Source of the DNA: Planctomycetota bacterium
Lineage (GTDB): Bacteria; Planctomycetota; J058; JAJDCP01
Assembly: GCA_029260765.1 (NCBI GenBank)
Contig: JAJDCP010000091.1
Coordinates: 95,679-159,678, forward strand
Direction of reading: 5' to 3'
DNA length: 64,000 nt
Shown: one piece after another, positions 16,751-27,018 of the stretch
Layout of the letters: every line of letters starts with the position of its first letter
Position numbering within the stretch: position 1 is the first letter of the stretch
Made by a program: the position numbers and the translations under genes
The notes under the pieces: model-generated
The model's input: the letters and a program-made list of their open reading frames with translations, nothing else
The model's database searches: none
Told to the model about the DNA's origin: nothing

Positions 16751-19700
16751 TTACGGTTCGCTGTGAACCGTGCCCGCCACGCCGGCGACCGAGCCCGAGC
16801 CGGCCGCAACACTGGTCGTGATGCTGCTCGAAGGCGAGGTGCTGCCACCGGAGTCGTTGTCCAGGAAGATGCTGCCGCCGTTGCCGGCGAAACCGTTGTT
16901 GGTGGCGTCGCCACCATCGCCGGTCAGGCTACCGCTGCCAGTGACAGGTGCGACACCATTGGTGAAGTCGCTGACGCCGGTCACGGACAGGTTGCCACCG
17001 TTGCCACCAGCCGCCGGGCCATCGCCCGCGCTGGCGTTGTGGCTGCCACCGACCACGACTTCACCGCCGGCATAGAAAATGTTGCCGCCGTTGCCGCCAT
17101 AGCCAGCGCTCTCGAAGGTCGAAGAGCCGCCGGTCGCGGTGGTGCTGCCTGCAAGGGTCAGGATACCACCGTTCGAGGCGCCCGAAGAGCTCTCGAGGTT
17201 GGCTACTGCGACCACACCACCGAAGCCGCCCGGACCGTGGACGGACGAGCCGCCGTTGGCCGAGATGCTGGTCGACAGCGTGAAGGTCTCGTCCTCGTCA
17301 TCGCCCAGGTGGGTGATGGTGACCAGACCGCCGGAGCCGCCTTCAGAGAAGTAGCCAGGAGTGGCCGTGGTGGCCGAGCCGCCGTCAGCGGAGATGCTGC
17401 CCGCGAGGCTCCAGTTCTCTTCCGACGGAATGCTGTCGTCTGCCACATCCGTGATCGTCACGATGCCGCCGAAGCCCCCGTGATCGGTGCCACTGGTGAG
17501 GCCCGAGAAACCGTCGACGTTGATGCTTCCCGACAGGGTCAGGTTGCTGGCCAGGCTGATCTCTACAGTACCACCGTTGCGGTTGCTGCTCGAACCGGAG
17601 GCATCGAGCGTTCCGGTGATCGAGATATCGGGGTCTTCATCAGTGTTGTCATTGATGGTGACATTGATGCTGGTTCCTGCGCGCACGGTGCCCGCCAGCG
17701 AGATCAGCTCTTCGGCAACTGTTGACGGGTGGTCGTCGACCGTGAAGAGGGCCGTACCGAAGTTGCCACAGTCGATGGTGCGGCCCGAGGGCAGCGTGAT
17801 GTCACCTTCACGCACCGTCGCACTGGCGAAGGAGCCGAAGGTCATGGTCGAACCGTTGAGGGTGATATCGCCCTCGTCGTCGTTGTCGATCAAACCGATA
17901 CGGGCGACGAAAGAGTTGGCGATGAAGACACCCGTCAGATTGATGTTGGCATCGTCCGACTGGTCGGCATCGTCGTGGCCCAGAGTGATGTTCGAGCCAG
18001 ACAGGGGAGTGCCCGAGCTGGTGCTCAGCTGCATGGTGCCGCTGACGCTCAAGTCCGGATCGGTGACATTCGAGCCACCGGTGGTCCCGTTGGTCTGCAC
18101 GAAGATGTTGGACGAGTTCTGGAACGAACGCATGGTACCCGACATCGAGATGCTGTACTCGGTGTTGATATTGTGTGATGACGCCCAGCTGGTACCGGAA
18201 TACGCCATCTCTTCGTCGTTGCCGTCGCCCGACTCCTGGCTGTTGGTCATCTGCACCAAGCTTGCTTCTTCAGAGCTCGACCCGATCGTGCCGCTGAAGT
18301 TGATGCGCTCACCCTGCCAGTTGCTGACCAGGAAGACATCGTCGATGTCCCAGTCGCCCGACAACACGCAGTCCCCGTCAGCTTCCTGACTGGTGCCGTT
18401 GTTGTCGTTGAGGATCCAATCCCCGGTGTTGGCACCGAGAGCTTCAAAGAGGCCCGACCAGGTCAAGGACCCGCCGTCGACCTCCACCTCTGCTCTACCG
18501 CCGTTGCCTTCCCCGAAACCGGAGTAGACATCGACACCACCGCTGAGGCAGATCGTGCCGGTGACATTCAAGTCGCCTTCGTTGTCGTTGTTGCCCTGCG
18601 TACCCGTCGTGATGAACAGGTCGCCGCCGTCGCCGGGGCTGGCGGAGCTTGAGTCGAGAACAAAGCCACCGTTGGTGAAGATGCGACCGGCGATGTCGAT
18701 GTCCCCGTCGTCGGCGTCGGTACCATCGTTGCTCTCGGCGTCCAGCGAGACGTTGCCGCCCGCGCCGGAGCTGATGTCCGCAGAACCCGAGAAGTCGAGA
18801 GTGCTCTCACCGTTGACCGGGTTGCCATACAGCGCCGCGCTACCACCGACCGCGAAGATCACGCCGGTCGAGGTGACGTTGATGCCGTCACGGTCGGCGA
18901 AGACCGAGACGTTGCCGGCGTTGCCGGAGATGCCATTGTCGCCGTTCTCATCTTCGCGCGAGTAGCCACCCTGCGTGCAGATGTAGCCGCCGATGGTGAC
19001 CACACCGTCGTCGCAAGCGATCTCTACGAAGCCACCACTTGAGCTGCTGAAGCTGGAGTGTCCACTGGCATCGTTGTCCGAAGAGCCGCCGACTGCACAC
19101 AGCACGGCGCCGTCCGGAATGTTGATGTCATCGGTGTCGTCGGTGTCACCGATGCCGATCTCGCCGGCGCTGCCGGCCTGGCTGTCAGCAGTGTCGTCGC
19201 CGAAGCCACCGAAGCGGCCCGCAACACCACCGTTGGTCGACAGAGTCGCAGGAACGCCACTGTCATTGGCGAGCACGATGTCCACGCCACCAGTGATGTC
19301 GAAATCACCACCGTTGGCAGAGGTGAACACGCCCGCAGCGGGGAAGCCGTTGAGCACGGCGGCATGGCCACCGGTCAGGCAATACTGACCACCCACCACG
19401 GTGACATCGCCCAGGTCGCCCGCGTCGTTTTCGATCGACACGTTGCCTGCATCGCCGGCCGAGAAACTGCCGTTCGAGGTCGCGCTGACATGCGCGGGCA
19501 AGCCATTGGCGGAGGTGCCGAACGAGCTGCCGCCGTTGGCGTTGACGGTCGTGCTGACCAGCACCACGTCGACGTCGGTGCCTTCTGCGAACACGCCGAA
19601 CGAGCCAGCATCGCCCGCCTCGTCGCCCGACGAATCCGCGCCGTCGAGGTTGAAGCTCGAGCCACTGACTTCGCACTCATCGCCGGTGAAGCCGTCGTAG

Positions 19701-21406
19701 ATAAAGACAGTGAAGCTGCCTGAGCTGCCGACCAGCGAGAAACCGCTGAACGGGCCTCCGGTGACATTGCCGGCACGCAGATCGATGTTGCTGTTGACGC
19801 AGACGAAGCGGGTGGTGTGGATCTCGATCGAGCCACCACTGCCGTCGTAGCCAGCGCCCTGGTTGCCTGAGCCCTGGGTCGAAGCGCCGTCGCTCTCGCC
19901 AGCCAGGGTGATCGAGGCTCCGTCAAAGACCACCACGTCGGCCGGAGAGGTCGACGAACCGATCTGCAAGTTGAAGGCGCGCCGCTCGGTGCTGTCGAGA
20001 TCGGAGACGATCGAGCCCGCGATGGTCACGGTGTCCGAGGTGATCTCGCCGTTCGTGAACTCGGTCAGGTCGACACCCAGGGTGTCGCTGCCCGTGATCC
20101 TGAGGGTATTGGCGAAGCTTGTGCCGGTGTCATAGAACGTGTCGCTCGGATCGGTGCCGCCCAGGCTGGGGGCGCTGACACTCGGCGCGGTTCCAGTCAG
20201 GTCGATGGTACCGGAGTTCTCGTTGATGAAGATGCTGCCACCGTTGCCGGCGTCCATATCCTGAGGATTGGCACTCCAGACATCACCACCATGGGTCTTG
20301 ACCAGTGGCGAACGGCTGACCTGGAACAGGTCGGTTCCCGTCAGGCTGGCCGCGAAGGCACCCTTCGACAACCGGCTTTCACCAGCGACCGTCACCGCGA
20401 CCGTCACCTGGCTGACATCGCTGCCGGTGGGGAAGTGGTTGGCGATGTTGACCAGGAAAGGCAACGTCGCCGTTCCGCCAGCGGGCACAGTCAATCGGTT
20501 GAAGGATCCGCTGCTCGGTGCTTCGCTGGAGCTGCCGCGGTAGTCCGCGAAAGCGTTGACGAACGAGTTCAGGCTGCCTGAGCCGCCCGAGAAACTCAGC
20601 GCACCGGACTCGATGATGATGTCGTCAGTCGTCGAGTTGGCCAGCGTGACGAGCACGGGAATACCGCTCTGCCCGGGGCACAGCAGCATGTTGCTCGGCA
20701 GCTTCGATTCGAGCGCGATGGCCGTCGCGCTGAGCGCGTTCGGGCTGACATAGAGCCAGGCACCGGTGTGGCCGAGAGTTCTGACGCCCTCGAATCGGTG
20801 GAAACCGACCGGCAGGACTTCGAGCTCTTGCACGGTGTCTACACCCTGCGCAGCCAACTCGGCCTGGAGGTTTCCGATGTTCGGATTCGAGCTGATGATG
20901 TCGACGTATCCGTCCTGCTCAGCATTGCCCGAGCCGTCCTCGAGCGGGCTGGCCGGCGGAACGATTTCGACGCAGTTCTCAGAGATCCAATCTCCGTCGA
21001 GATCTCCAAGATTCAAGAATCCGGTCTCGTCAGCGCTTGTGGTATCGGCATCGACCCAGTTGAACGTCGTACGCTCATCGAAGTTCGTGCCCACGAGCAG
21101 AATCGACGCGGTGTCTCCGAGCGGGCCGGAATTGGCCGCAAACAGACCACCCGAGGTGGGGCCGGCCGGCTGGCCGGCGGCCGCGAGGCTGCCGAAGATC
21201 GACGAGGCGCCGAAGATGGTCTCATCCTTCAGGTTCTCGAAATCGTCGTCGAACACACTGTACTCGTCGTCAGTACAGTGGAGGATGAAGTGGATCTTGG
21301 GAGTCACCAGATCGACCCCCACCGACTTCCTTCTCTTGGTGCAACCCACTGCGACGACGCAGAGCAGAACTGCCAACGCAATCCTGGGACTGATCGTTCT
21401 CAACAC
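16751..21406 (-). CDS. Very large Gly/Ser/Asp-rich surface lipoprotein
   Basis: This is a 1551-residue exported protein. The N-terminus has a lipoprotein signal (LAVLLCVVAVGC, lipidated Cys near residue 22). A more ordinary region to about residue 450 includes a beta-sandwich-like stretch with VPAGGTATLPFLVNIANHFPTGSD. The remaining 1100 residues are low in Lys/Arg and rich in Gly, Ser, Asp, Thr and Asn, with irregular repeats of the type GGxVxI, SGSGG and NGGS alternating with short hydrophobic strands. That is the pattern of a long beta-helix or stacked-strand adhesin, probably calcium-binding given its Asp content (inference). The GTG start has GGAGG five bases upstream. It is a single-gene unit with its own terminator. 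No anchoring or catalytic domain is seen. Confidence 0.85.
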   Translation of the reverse strand: MLRTISPRIALAVLLCVVAVGCTKRRKSVGVDLVTPKIHFILHCTDDEYSVFDDDFENLKDETIFGASSIFGSLAAAGQPAGPTSGGLFAANSGPLGDTASILLVGTNFDERTTFNWVDADTTSADETGFLNLGDLDGDWISENCVEIVPPASPLEDGSGNAEQDGYVDIISSNPNIGNLQAELAAQGVDTVQELEVLPVGFHRFEGVRTLGHTGAWLYVSPNALSATAIALESKLPSNMLLCPGQSGIPVLVTLANSTTDDIIIESGALSFSGGSGSLNSFVNAFADYRGSSSEAPSSGSFNRLTVPAGGTATLPFLVNIANHFPTGSDVSQVTVAVTVAGESRLSKGAFAASLTGTDLFQVSRSPLVKTHGGDVWSANPQDMDAGNGGSIFINENSGTIDLTGTAPSVSAPSLGGTDPSDTFYDTGTSFANTLRITGSDTLGVDLTEFTNGEITSDTVTIAGSIVSDLDSTERRAFNLQIGSSTSPADVVVFDGASITLAGESDGASTQGSGNQGAGYDGSGGSIEIHTTRFVCVNSNIDLRAGNVTGGPFSGFSLVGSSGSFTVFIYDGFTGDECEVSGSSFNLDGADSSGDEAGDAGSFGVFAEGTDVDVVLVSTTVNANGGSSFGTSANGLPAHVSATSNGSFSAGDAGNVSIENDAGDLGDVTVVGGQYCLTGGHAAVLNGFPAAGVFTSANGGDFDITGGVDIVLANDSGVPATLSTNGGVAGRFGGFGDDTADSQAGSAGEIGIGDTDDTDDINIPDGAVLCAVGGSSDNDASGHSSFSSSSGGFVEIACDDGVVTIGGYICTQGGYSREDENGDNGISGNAGNVSVFADRDGINVTSTGVIFAVGGSAALYGNPVNGESTLDFSGSADISSGAGGNVSLDAESNDGTDADDGDIDIAGRIFTNGGFVLDSSSASPGDGGDLFITTGTQGNNDNEGDLNVTGTICLSGGVDVYSGFGEGNGGRAEVEVDGGSLTWSGLFEALGANTGDWILNDNNGTSQEADGDCVLSGDWDIDDVFLVSNWQGERINFSGTIGSSSEEASLVQMTNSQESGDGNDEEMAYSGTSWASSHNINTEYSISMSGTMRSFQNSSNIFVQTNGTTGGSNVTDPDLSVSGTMQLSTSSGTPLSGSNITLGHDDADQSDDANINLTGVFIANSFVARIGLIDNDDEGDITLNGSTMTFGSFASATVREGDITLPSGRTIDCGNFGTALFTVDDHPSTVAEELISLAGTVRAGTSINVTINDNTDEDPDISITGTLDASGSSSNRNGGTVEISLASNLTLSGSINVDGFSGLTSGTDHGGFGGIVTITDVADDSIPSEENWSLAGSISADGGSATTATPGYFSEGGSGGLVTITHLGDDEDETFTLSTSISANGGSSVHGPGGFGGVVAVANLESSSGASNGGILTLAGSTTATGGSSTFESAGYGGNGGNIFYAGGEVVVGGSHNASAGDGPAAGGNGGNLSVTGVSDFTNGVAPVTGSGSLTGDGGDATNNGFAGNGGSIFLDNDSGGSTSPSSSITTSVAAGSGSVAGVAGTVHSEP

Positions 21407-21854
21407 TTAAACCTCCACATATCAACGTTGCCGGCCTCACACGCCGGAGCGATGAAAAAATCTCAGATAGACCCTCAGACCCGCCGAGACAACCCGCGAA
21501 GCTGCTATGCAGCCGCAGGTCGTGGGCGTGGGTGTGCGCCGCGACTCGCCAGGCATGAGGGACGGTGGACGACTTCCCTTTACTGGGAGAGAGTTTACCT
21601 GACCACATAAAAAGATACAAGCGGTGAGGATAGCGGATTCGCGCACCCCGCGCCAGTTTCGTTCCATCGGTTCATAGACCCACCCCAACAGGCACAACCG
21701 CCTGGTGCGTGTCCTGATGGACCGCTGTCTTGTTTCTTCGGATTCGGAGCCCCGCGGCTACAGCACAGACCGCTCAGGCGTTCGCGCCTGAGACTGCAGA
21801 TTCTCGCCCGTCATGCCGATAGACAGAGCGGCAATTGTTACGGGAGACGATGGC
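21407..21854. other. Intergenic region between divergent lipoprotein genes
   Basis: This 448-bp stretch between two divergent lipoprotein genes is locally AT-richer (for example around 21600-21640) than the coding DNA. It should contain both promoters and possibly long 5' leaders. No gene, repeat or known riboswitch was recognised. Confidence 0.45.
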
Positions 21855-22259
21855 ATGATTGCGAGAAGACTGACAGGACTGCTGGTAGTGTGCGCACTGG
21901 TCGGCTGCGCAAGCACGGCACGCCCGCTCAAACACAAGCAGATCGAGCGGCTGCAACTGGCCGATGTGCCCGTTCCACAGTTGTTCGATTTTCAGAAACA
22001 GGACAGCTACATCTACAATCAGAGCTTCCGCTCGTGCGAGATGGTCTACCATGGTCCGGGTTGGTTGCGCACGCAGAAGATCCTCGACTTCTACACGAGC
22101 GCCATGCCGGCCGCCGCCTGGCAGTTCGTGCGCGGAGAGGGAGTCGGCACACGCACGCTGATCTTCCGCAAAGGCGACGAGGAATGTCTGGTGTTCGCAC
22201 GGCCGATGCGCGACGACGAGACCGTCGAGCTCGTCATCCAGCTTCGGCCCCGGGCCTGA
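21855..22259 (+). CDS. Small lipoprotein of unknown function
   Basis: This 134-residue lipoprotein has the signal LTGLLVVCALVGCAST, with the lipidated Cys near residue 18. The mature part carries DVPVPQLFDFQ, MVYHGPGWLRTQKILDFYTSAMPAAAW and LIFRKGDEECLVF. This spacing of an FY..MP...W motif followed by a hydrophobic strand with Cys is seen in small uncharacterised lipoproteins of delta-proteobacteria and planctomycetes (from memory; not checked). The ATG at 21855 follows GGGAGA; an in-frame ATG at 21813 would put 14 residues ahead of the signal and is rejected. It precedes the NtrC-type gene by about 90 bp and may share its transcript. Confidence 0.75.
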   Translation: MIARRLTGLLVVCALVGCASTARPLKHKQIERLQLADVPVPQLFDFQKQDSYIYNQSFRSCEMVYHGPGWLRTQKILDFYTSAMPAAAWQFVRGEGVGTRTLIFRKGDEECLVFARPMRDDETVELVIQLRPRA

Positions 22260-22349
22260 TGCACCCCAGCGGCCTGCCGCTGAGGGGCTTGTCCGCCATC
22301 GAGCCATATGGTAAGTGTGGCACGCAGCCACACTCGTCAGGAGACAGCA

Positions 22350-23774
<1,425 letters not shown>

Positions 23775-23780
23775 CACACC

Positions 23781-24977
23781 TCAGGAAGGCGGCACCAGCG
23801 GAAAACTGATGCGGAACCGTGATCCCTCGAGCAACTCGAGGGTTCCACCGTGCACTTCGACCAGGCTGTGAGCAATCGCCAGTCCCAGACCCGGCCGGTC
23901 GGGGTCTGCGGATGTGAACGGCTGGAACAACTGCGGGCGCAGCTCCACAGCTACGCCCGGTCCATCGTCGTCGACAGTGATGGCGGCCTGGTTTTTCAAC
24001 CTCTCGAGCCGCACCCGTACCGAGCCCCCTCGAGGACAGGCCTCAGCCGCGTTGGCCAGCAGCTCATGGACGGCCTTGTCCAGAGCCTCCGGACAGATAT
24101 CCACCGAGAGCTGGGCCTCGAGCTCGGTTTCGAAACACACACCACGCTCAGCGAACTCTGCCTGGGCGTGGAGCACAGCCTCACGCACGACTTTGTCGAG
24201 GAAGTGCGGCTCAACCACCCAGCTGCGCGGCTGACTGAAGGACAGAAAACGGTCGACCAGGCGCTCGAGATGGGAGATCTCTCCGGAAACCGAGGTCAAG
24301 GAGGGGCCCGCCTGTGCGCGCCGCCTTCGCGCTGTAGCCAGGCTGAAGCGCATCGAGTTCAACGAGTTGCGGATGCAGTTCGCCAGCCCCATCGCCATCT
24401 TGTCGACGTTCTCGAGGTATCCACGGGTCAGTTTCTGGGAGAGCTGTCGGCGGTCGAACAACAGCAGCAGGACAGAGCAAGCGAGCAGGCAGGCACCCAG
24501 ATGTCGGCTGAGCAGCAGCCCCGTAGAAACCCGCGGCCTCGCCTCCTGAAGCGCGTCCTGGCAGCACAGGCGCAGAAACGCGCGGCGCGCGCCATGCAAT
24601 ACGCCGCGGGTGACCTCAAATCGTCCTGGAAGGTCGGCGGCCAGGGCACCGAAGTGGGCCAGGGGCTGCCGGCGGGCGTCGAGGACCTGCAGTCCGAGCA
24701 GTCTCGAGCGGTCGCGGCTCAGGCACAACCAAAGGCTCTCGAGCGGGAGGTTGTCGACGACCACGGCGAGCTCTCGAGCATCAGACTGCAGCTCAGCCTC
24801 GAACGCGTCGAAGGCCTTGCCGATATCGTCATGCAGGGTAGGGGAGGGAGCGCTTTCTTCGCCGAGCCTCGAGGCCTCCATCGCCGCGGCTAGCACCCAG
24901 ACCCCGAGGCCCGAGACCGCGAGGATCGAGACCAGATAGCGTCGTTTGTGCGGCGAACAGACGGGAGGGCATGCCAT
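23781..24977 (-). CDS. Membrane histidine-kinase-like protein with Asn in the H-box
   Basis: This 398-residue protein has two membrane segments (about 14-33 and 158-175) enclosing a periplasmic sensor region, then a dimerisation helix and an ATPase domain. The H-box, expected as AHEIRNPLN, reads ANCIRNSLNSMRF: the phospho-acceptor His is Asn (residue 200, codon AAC) and the following Glu is Cys. The ATP-binding domain looks intact (N-box ELLANAAEAC, G1 DDDGPGV, G2 PGLGLAIAHSLVEVHGG). It therefore cannot phosphorylate itself in the usual way. It may act as a phosphatase for the convergent NtrC-type regulator, partner another kinase, or use another residue. The gene follows the thiolase gene after a hairpin. 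Confidence 0.9.
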   Translation of the reverse strand: MACPPVCSPHKRRYLVSILAVSGLGVWVLAAAMEASRLGEESAPSPTLHDDIGKAFDAFEAELQSDARELAVVVDNLPLESLWLCLSRDRSRLLGLQVLDARRQPLAHFGALAADLPGRFEVTRGVLHGARRAFLRLCCQDALQEARPRVSTGLLLSRHLGACLLACSVLLLLFDRRQLSQKLTRGYLENVDKMAMGLANCIRNSLNSMRFSLATARRRRAQAGPSLTSVSGEISHLERLVDRFLSFSQPRSWVVEPHFLDKVVREAVLHAQAEFAERGVCFETELEAQLSVDICPEALDKAVHELLANAAEACPRGGSVRVRLERLKNQAAITVDDDGPGVAVELRPQLFQPFTSADPDRPGLGLAIAHSLVEVHGGTLELLEGSRFRISFPLVPPS

Positions 24978-24995
24978 CTTGACGTCCTAAAAGTC

Positions 24996-25011
24996 GGCAC
25001 CGCACGGTGCC
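24996..25011 (-). terminator. Possible terminator after the thiolase gene
   Basis: GGCACC (24996-25001) pairs with GGTGCC (25006-25011); on the minus strand GACTTTT follows. It lies 77 bases after the thiolase stop and just upstream of the histidine kinase ATG, so it may limit read-through into that gene. Confidence 0.45.
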
Positions 25012-25087
25012 CACTGCCATCACAACTCCACGAAGCCCACTAGCAACAAAAAGCGGGCCAATCGCTCAGCCAGGTCGGGTGGCCTGG

Positions 25088-26323
25088 CTATTTGCGAAAA
25101 ATCGTCACCACCGAGGTCCTGTCATCGCCCCCCATGTTGGCACAGAGCCCGATCTGCGGCGGTTGGGCCAGCTGGTAGGCACCGGCTTTGCCGCTGGTCT
25201 GCTTCCAGATCTCAAGGATCTGTTTGACGCCCGTGGCGCCGACGGGGTGTCCGTAGGCGATCAATCCGCCCCCCGTGTTGACAGGAATGCGTCCGGTCAG
25301 ATCTGTGGCGCCCTCACGCACCAACTCGGCGCCGCGGCCTCTTGCGGCAAAACCCAGGGCTTCGTACATCAACAGCTCGGTGACCGAGAAACAGTCGTGG
25401 ACCTCGGCCACCTGGACGTCGCTCGGCGCAAGTCCGGCCTGAGAATAGGCGCGAGAGGCTGCGCGTGCGGTCACATCCAGCCAGGTCAGGTCGGCCACAT
25501 TGCCCAAGGGGCCGCAGGCGTGGCCCGCGCCGATCAGCTCGAGCGCGTCAGCTTGTTTCTCGAGTTTCTGCAGGCCACGTTCAGAGACCAGCACCAGGGC
25601 GGCGCCTCCGTCGCTGACCTGGGAGCAGTCGGAGAGCCGCAGGTAGCTCTTGTACTCCTCATTGGCCAGGAAGCAATCGCTGTCCCGCGCCTGTTCGAGA
25701 GTCAGCGTGCGCGTGTGCATGTGGGCCAGCGGGTTCTTGGCTGCGCAGGCATACGCCTTGGCGACCACCAGGGCCGTGTCTTCAGCCGTCGCATCACTGG
25801 AGGCGAAATAATGGCGTGCCCGACGCGCGAACATACAGGGGAAGGTGAATTCGTCGATCGCCCGCTCCTGAGCGAAGTGTGCAGCGCGTGCCAGGAACTC
25901 CGCACCCTTGCGCGCCCCGACAGTGGTCTGCACTTCGGCGCCGACCACCAACACAACGTTCGCGCCTGCGCGGATGGCATCGACACCCGCGAGGAACGCC
26001 AACCCACCCGAGGCGCAGGCACCCTCAACACGCATCGCGGGCAGATAGGCCAACCCCGGTGATGCGGCCGCCAACATCGCACCGAGGTGGCCTTGACTGG
26101 AGAACAGCTCGCCCGCGAAATTGCCGACGTAGGCGCGCTCTACAGAGGAGGCCGGGACTCCGGTAGCCTCGAGTGCATCGAGCGCCGCTTTGTGCAGGGT
26201 CTGTTCGAGGCTGGGGTTTTCCCGCTTGCCGAAGTCGGGGTGTTTCTTCCAGACGAAGTCGGGGTGATGCTTACCGATAAAGCTAGTGATGGCACCACCA
26301 ACCACAAAGACTCGCTGTGACAT
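25088..26323 (-). CDS. Thiolase family protein (acetyl-CoA acetyltransferase-like)
   Basis: This 411-residue thiolase-fold protein belongs to the SCP2-like/lipid-transfer thiolase branch, which cleaves or forms 3-oxoacyl-CoA. The nucleophilic Cys is in VEGACASGGLA. The substrate-binding block has EVHDCFSVTE, and the C-terminal catalytic region reads NTGGGLIAYGHPVGATG (His). The usual second Cys loop is not clearly conserved: the end reads QIGLCANMGGDDRTSVVTIF, which resembles the CxxxGG motif of this branch. AGGAGGGAT precedes the ATG. There is no fatty-acid-oxidation gene beside it, so the pathway is open. Family is confident, exact substrate is not. Confidence 0.9.
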   Translation of the reverse strand: MSQRVFVVGGAITSFIGKHHPDFVWKKHPDFGKRENPSLEQTLHKAALDALEATGVPASSVERAYVGNFAGELFSSQGHLGAMLAAASPGLAYLPAMRVEGACASGGLAFLAGVDAIRAGANVVLVVGAEVQTTVGARKGAEFLARAAHFAQERAIDEFTFPCMFARRARHYFASSDATAEDTALVVAKAYACAAKNPLAHMHTRTLTLEQARDSDCFLANEEYKSYLRLSDCSQVSDGGAALVLVSERGLQKLEKQADALELIGAGHACGPLGNVADLTWLDVTARAASRAYSQAGLAPSDVQVAEVHDCFSVTELLMYEALGFAARGRGAELVREGATDLTGRIPVNTGGGLIAYGHPVGATGVKQILEIWKQTSGKAGAYQLAQPPQIGLCANMGGDDRTSVVTIFRK

Positions 26324-26504
26324 GCTGATCCCTCCTGGGTGTCGCCTCCAGTCTAAGGGGCAGCAGTCGGATTCTCAATGTCCTGAGCTGCCTCCGCGTG
26401 TCCCCTCTCTATGCGTTCTCCAAAATGCAACATAAGGTAAATTATCGGCCAAAAATTGGACTGCCAGACGGAGCCTTCACCTCTGACCTGAGAAAGGTAC
26501 GCGG

Positions 26505-26535
26505 CTGCAGACGGAATGATGACCGGCGTCTGCAG
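26505..26535. repeat. Short inverted repeat in the gap upstream of the thiolase gene
   Basis: A perfect 9-bp inverted repeat (CTGCAGACG and CGTCTGCAG) with a 13-base spacer lies in the 293-bp gap between the thiolase start and the STAS gene end. There is no T-run. It could be a protein-binding site or a hairpin; nothing else is recognised in this gap. Confidence 0.4.
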
Positions 26536-26616
26536 ACTGAACGAAGATGCACGCCTGCAGCGTGATCGCGTGCGCGCTTTCTGCCGGCGGCGTGGCTGGA
26601 AGTGTCGCTCAGAAAA

Positions 26617-26985
26617 TCAGGAGCTTTCGTAGCTGCGTACAGCATCCTGACAGCTGTCGAAAGTCTGGTAGATCTTGCAGAATCCGAGCAGCTGCATCAC
26701 GTTGAGGATTTTCGATGACAGCTCGGCCAAGCGTAGATCGCCGTCGAGCTCGCGGATGCGCATCACCGTCGCCTTCAGCACCCCGAGTCCGGCGCTCGAG
26801 ATGAAGTCCAGCTCACGAGCAGCCACGACCAGGCGCACGCAGCCCGTGTCCACGAGCCCTTCGAGCCGGTCCTGGAACTGCGAAAAGTTGTGCGCATCGA
26901 GGGCGCCGCGCAGACGGACGATATGGACGGGTTGACTGCCTGTGTGATCTTCATCCACATCGACGTGGAGACCTTGTATGGTCAT
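26617..26985 (-). CDS. STAS-domain anti-sigma factor antagonist
   Basis: This 122-residue protein is a single STAS domain, as in SpoIIAA/RsbV. It begins with strand VHIVRLRGALDAHNFSQF and carries the phosphorylation loop in ELDFISSAGLGVL, where the second Ser is the usual target of an HPK-type kinase. When unphosphorylated such proteins bind an anti-sigma factor kinase and release its sigma factor. No partner kinase or PP2C phosphatase is adjacent. It is divergent from the lipoprotein gene, with 33 bp between the two starts, and appears to be a one-gene unit. Confidence 0.9.
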   Translation of the reverse strand: MTIQGLHVDVDEDHTGSQPVHIVRLRGALDAHNFSQFQDRLEGLVDTGCVRLVVAARELDFISSAGLGVLKATVMRIRELDGDLRLAELSSKILNVMQLLGFCKIYQTFDSCQDAVRSYESS

Positions 26986-27018
26986 CGTGAGCCCCTTGGT
27001 GCAGAAGGAACGAGTATA

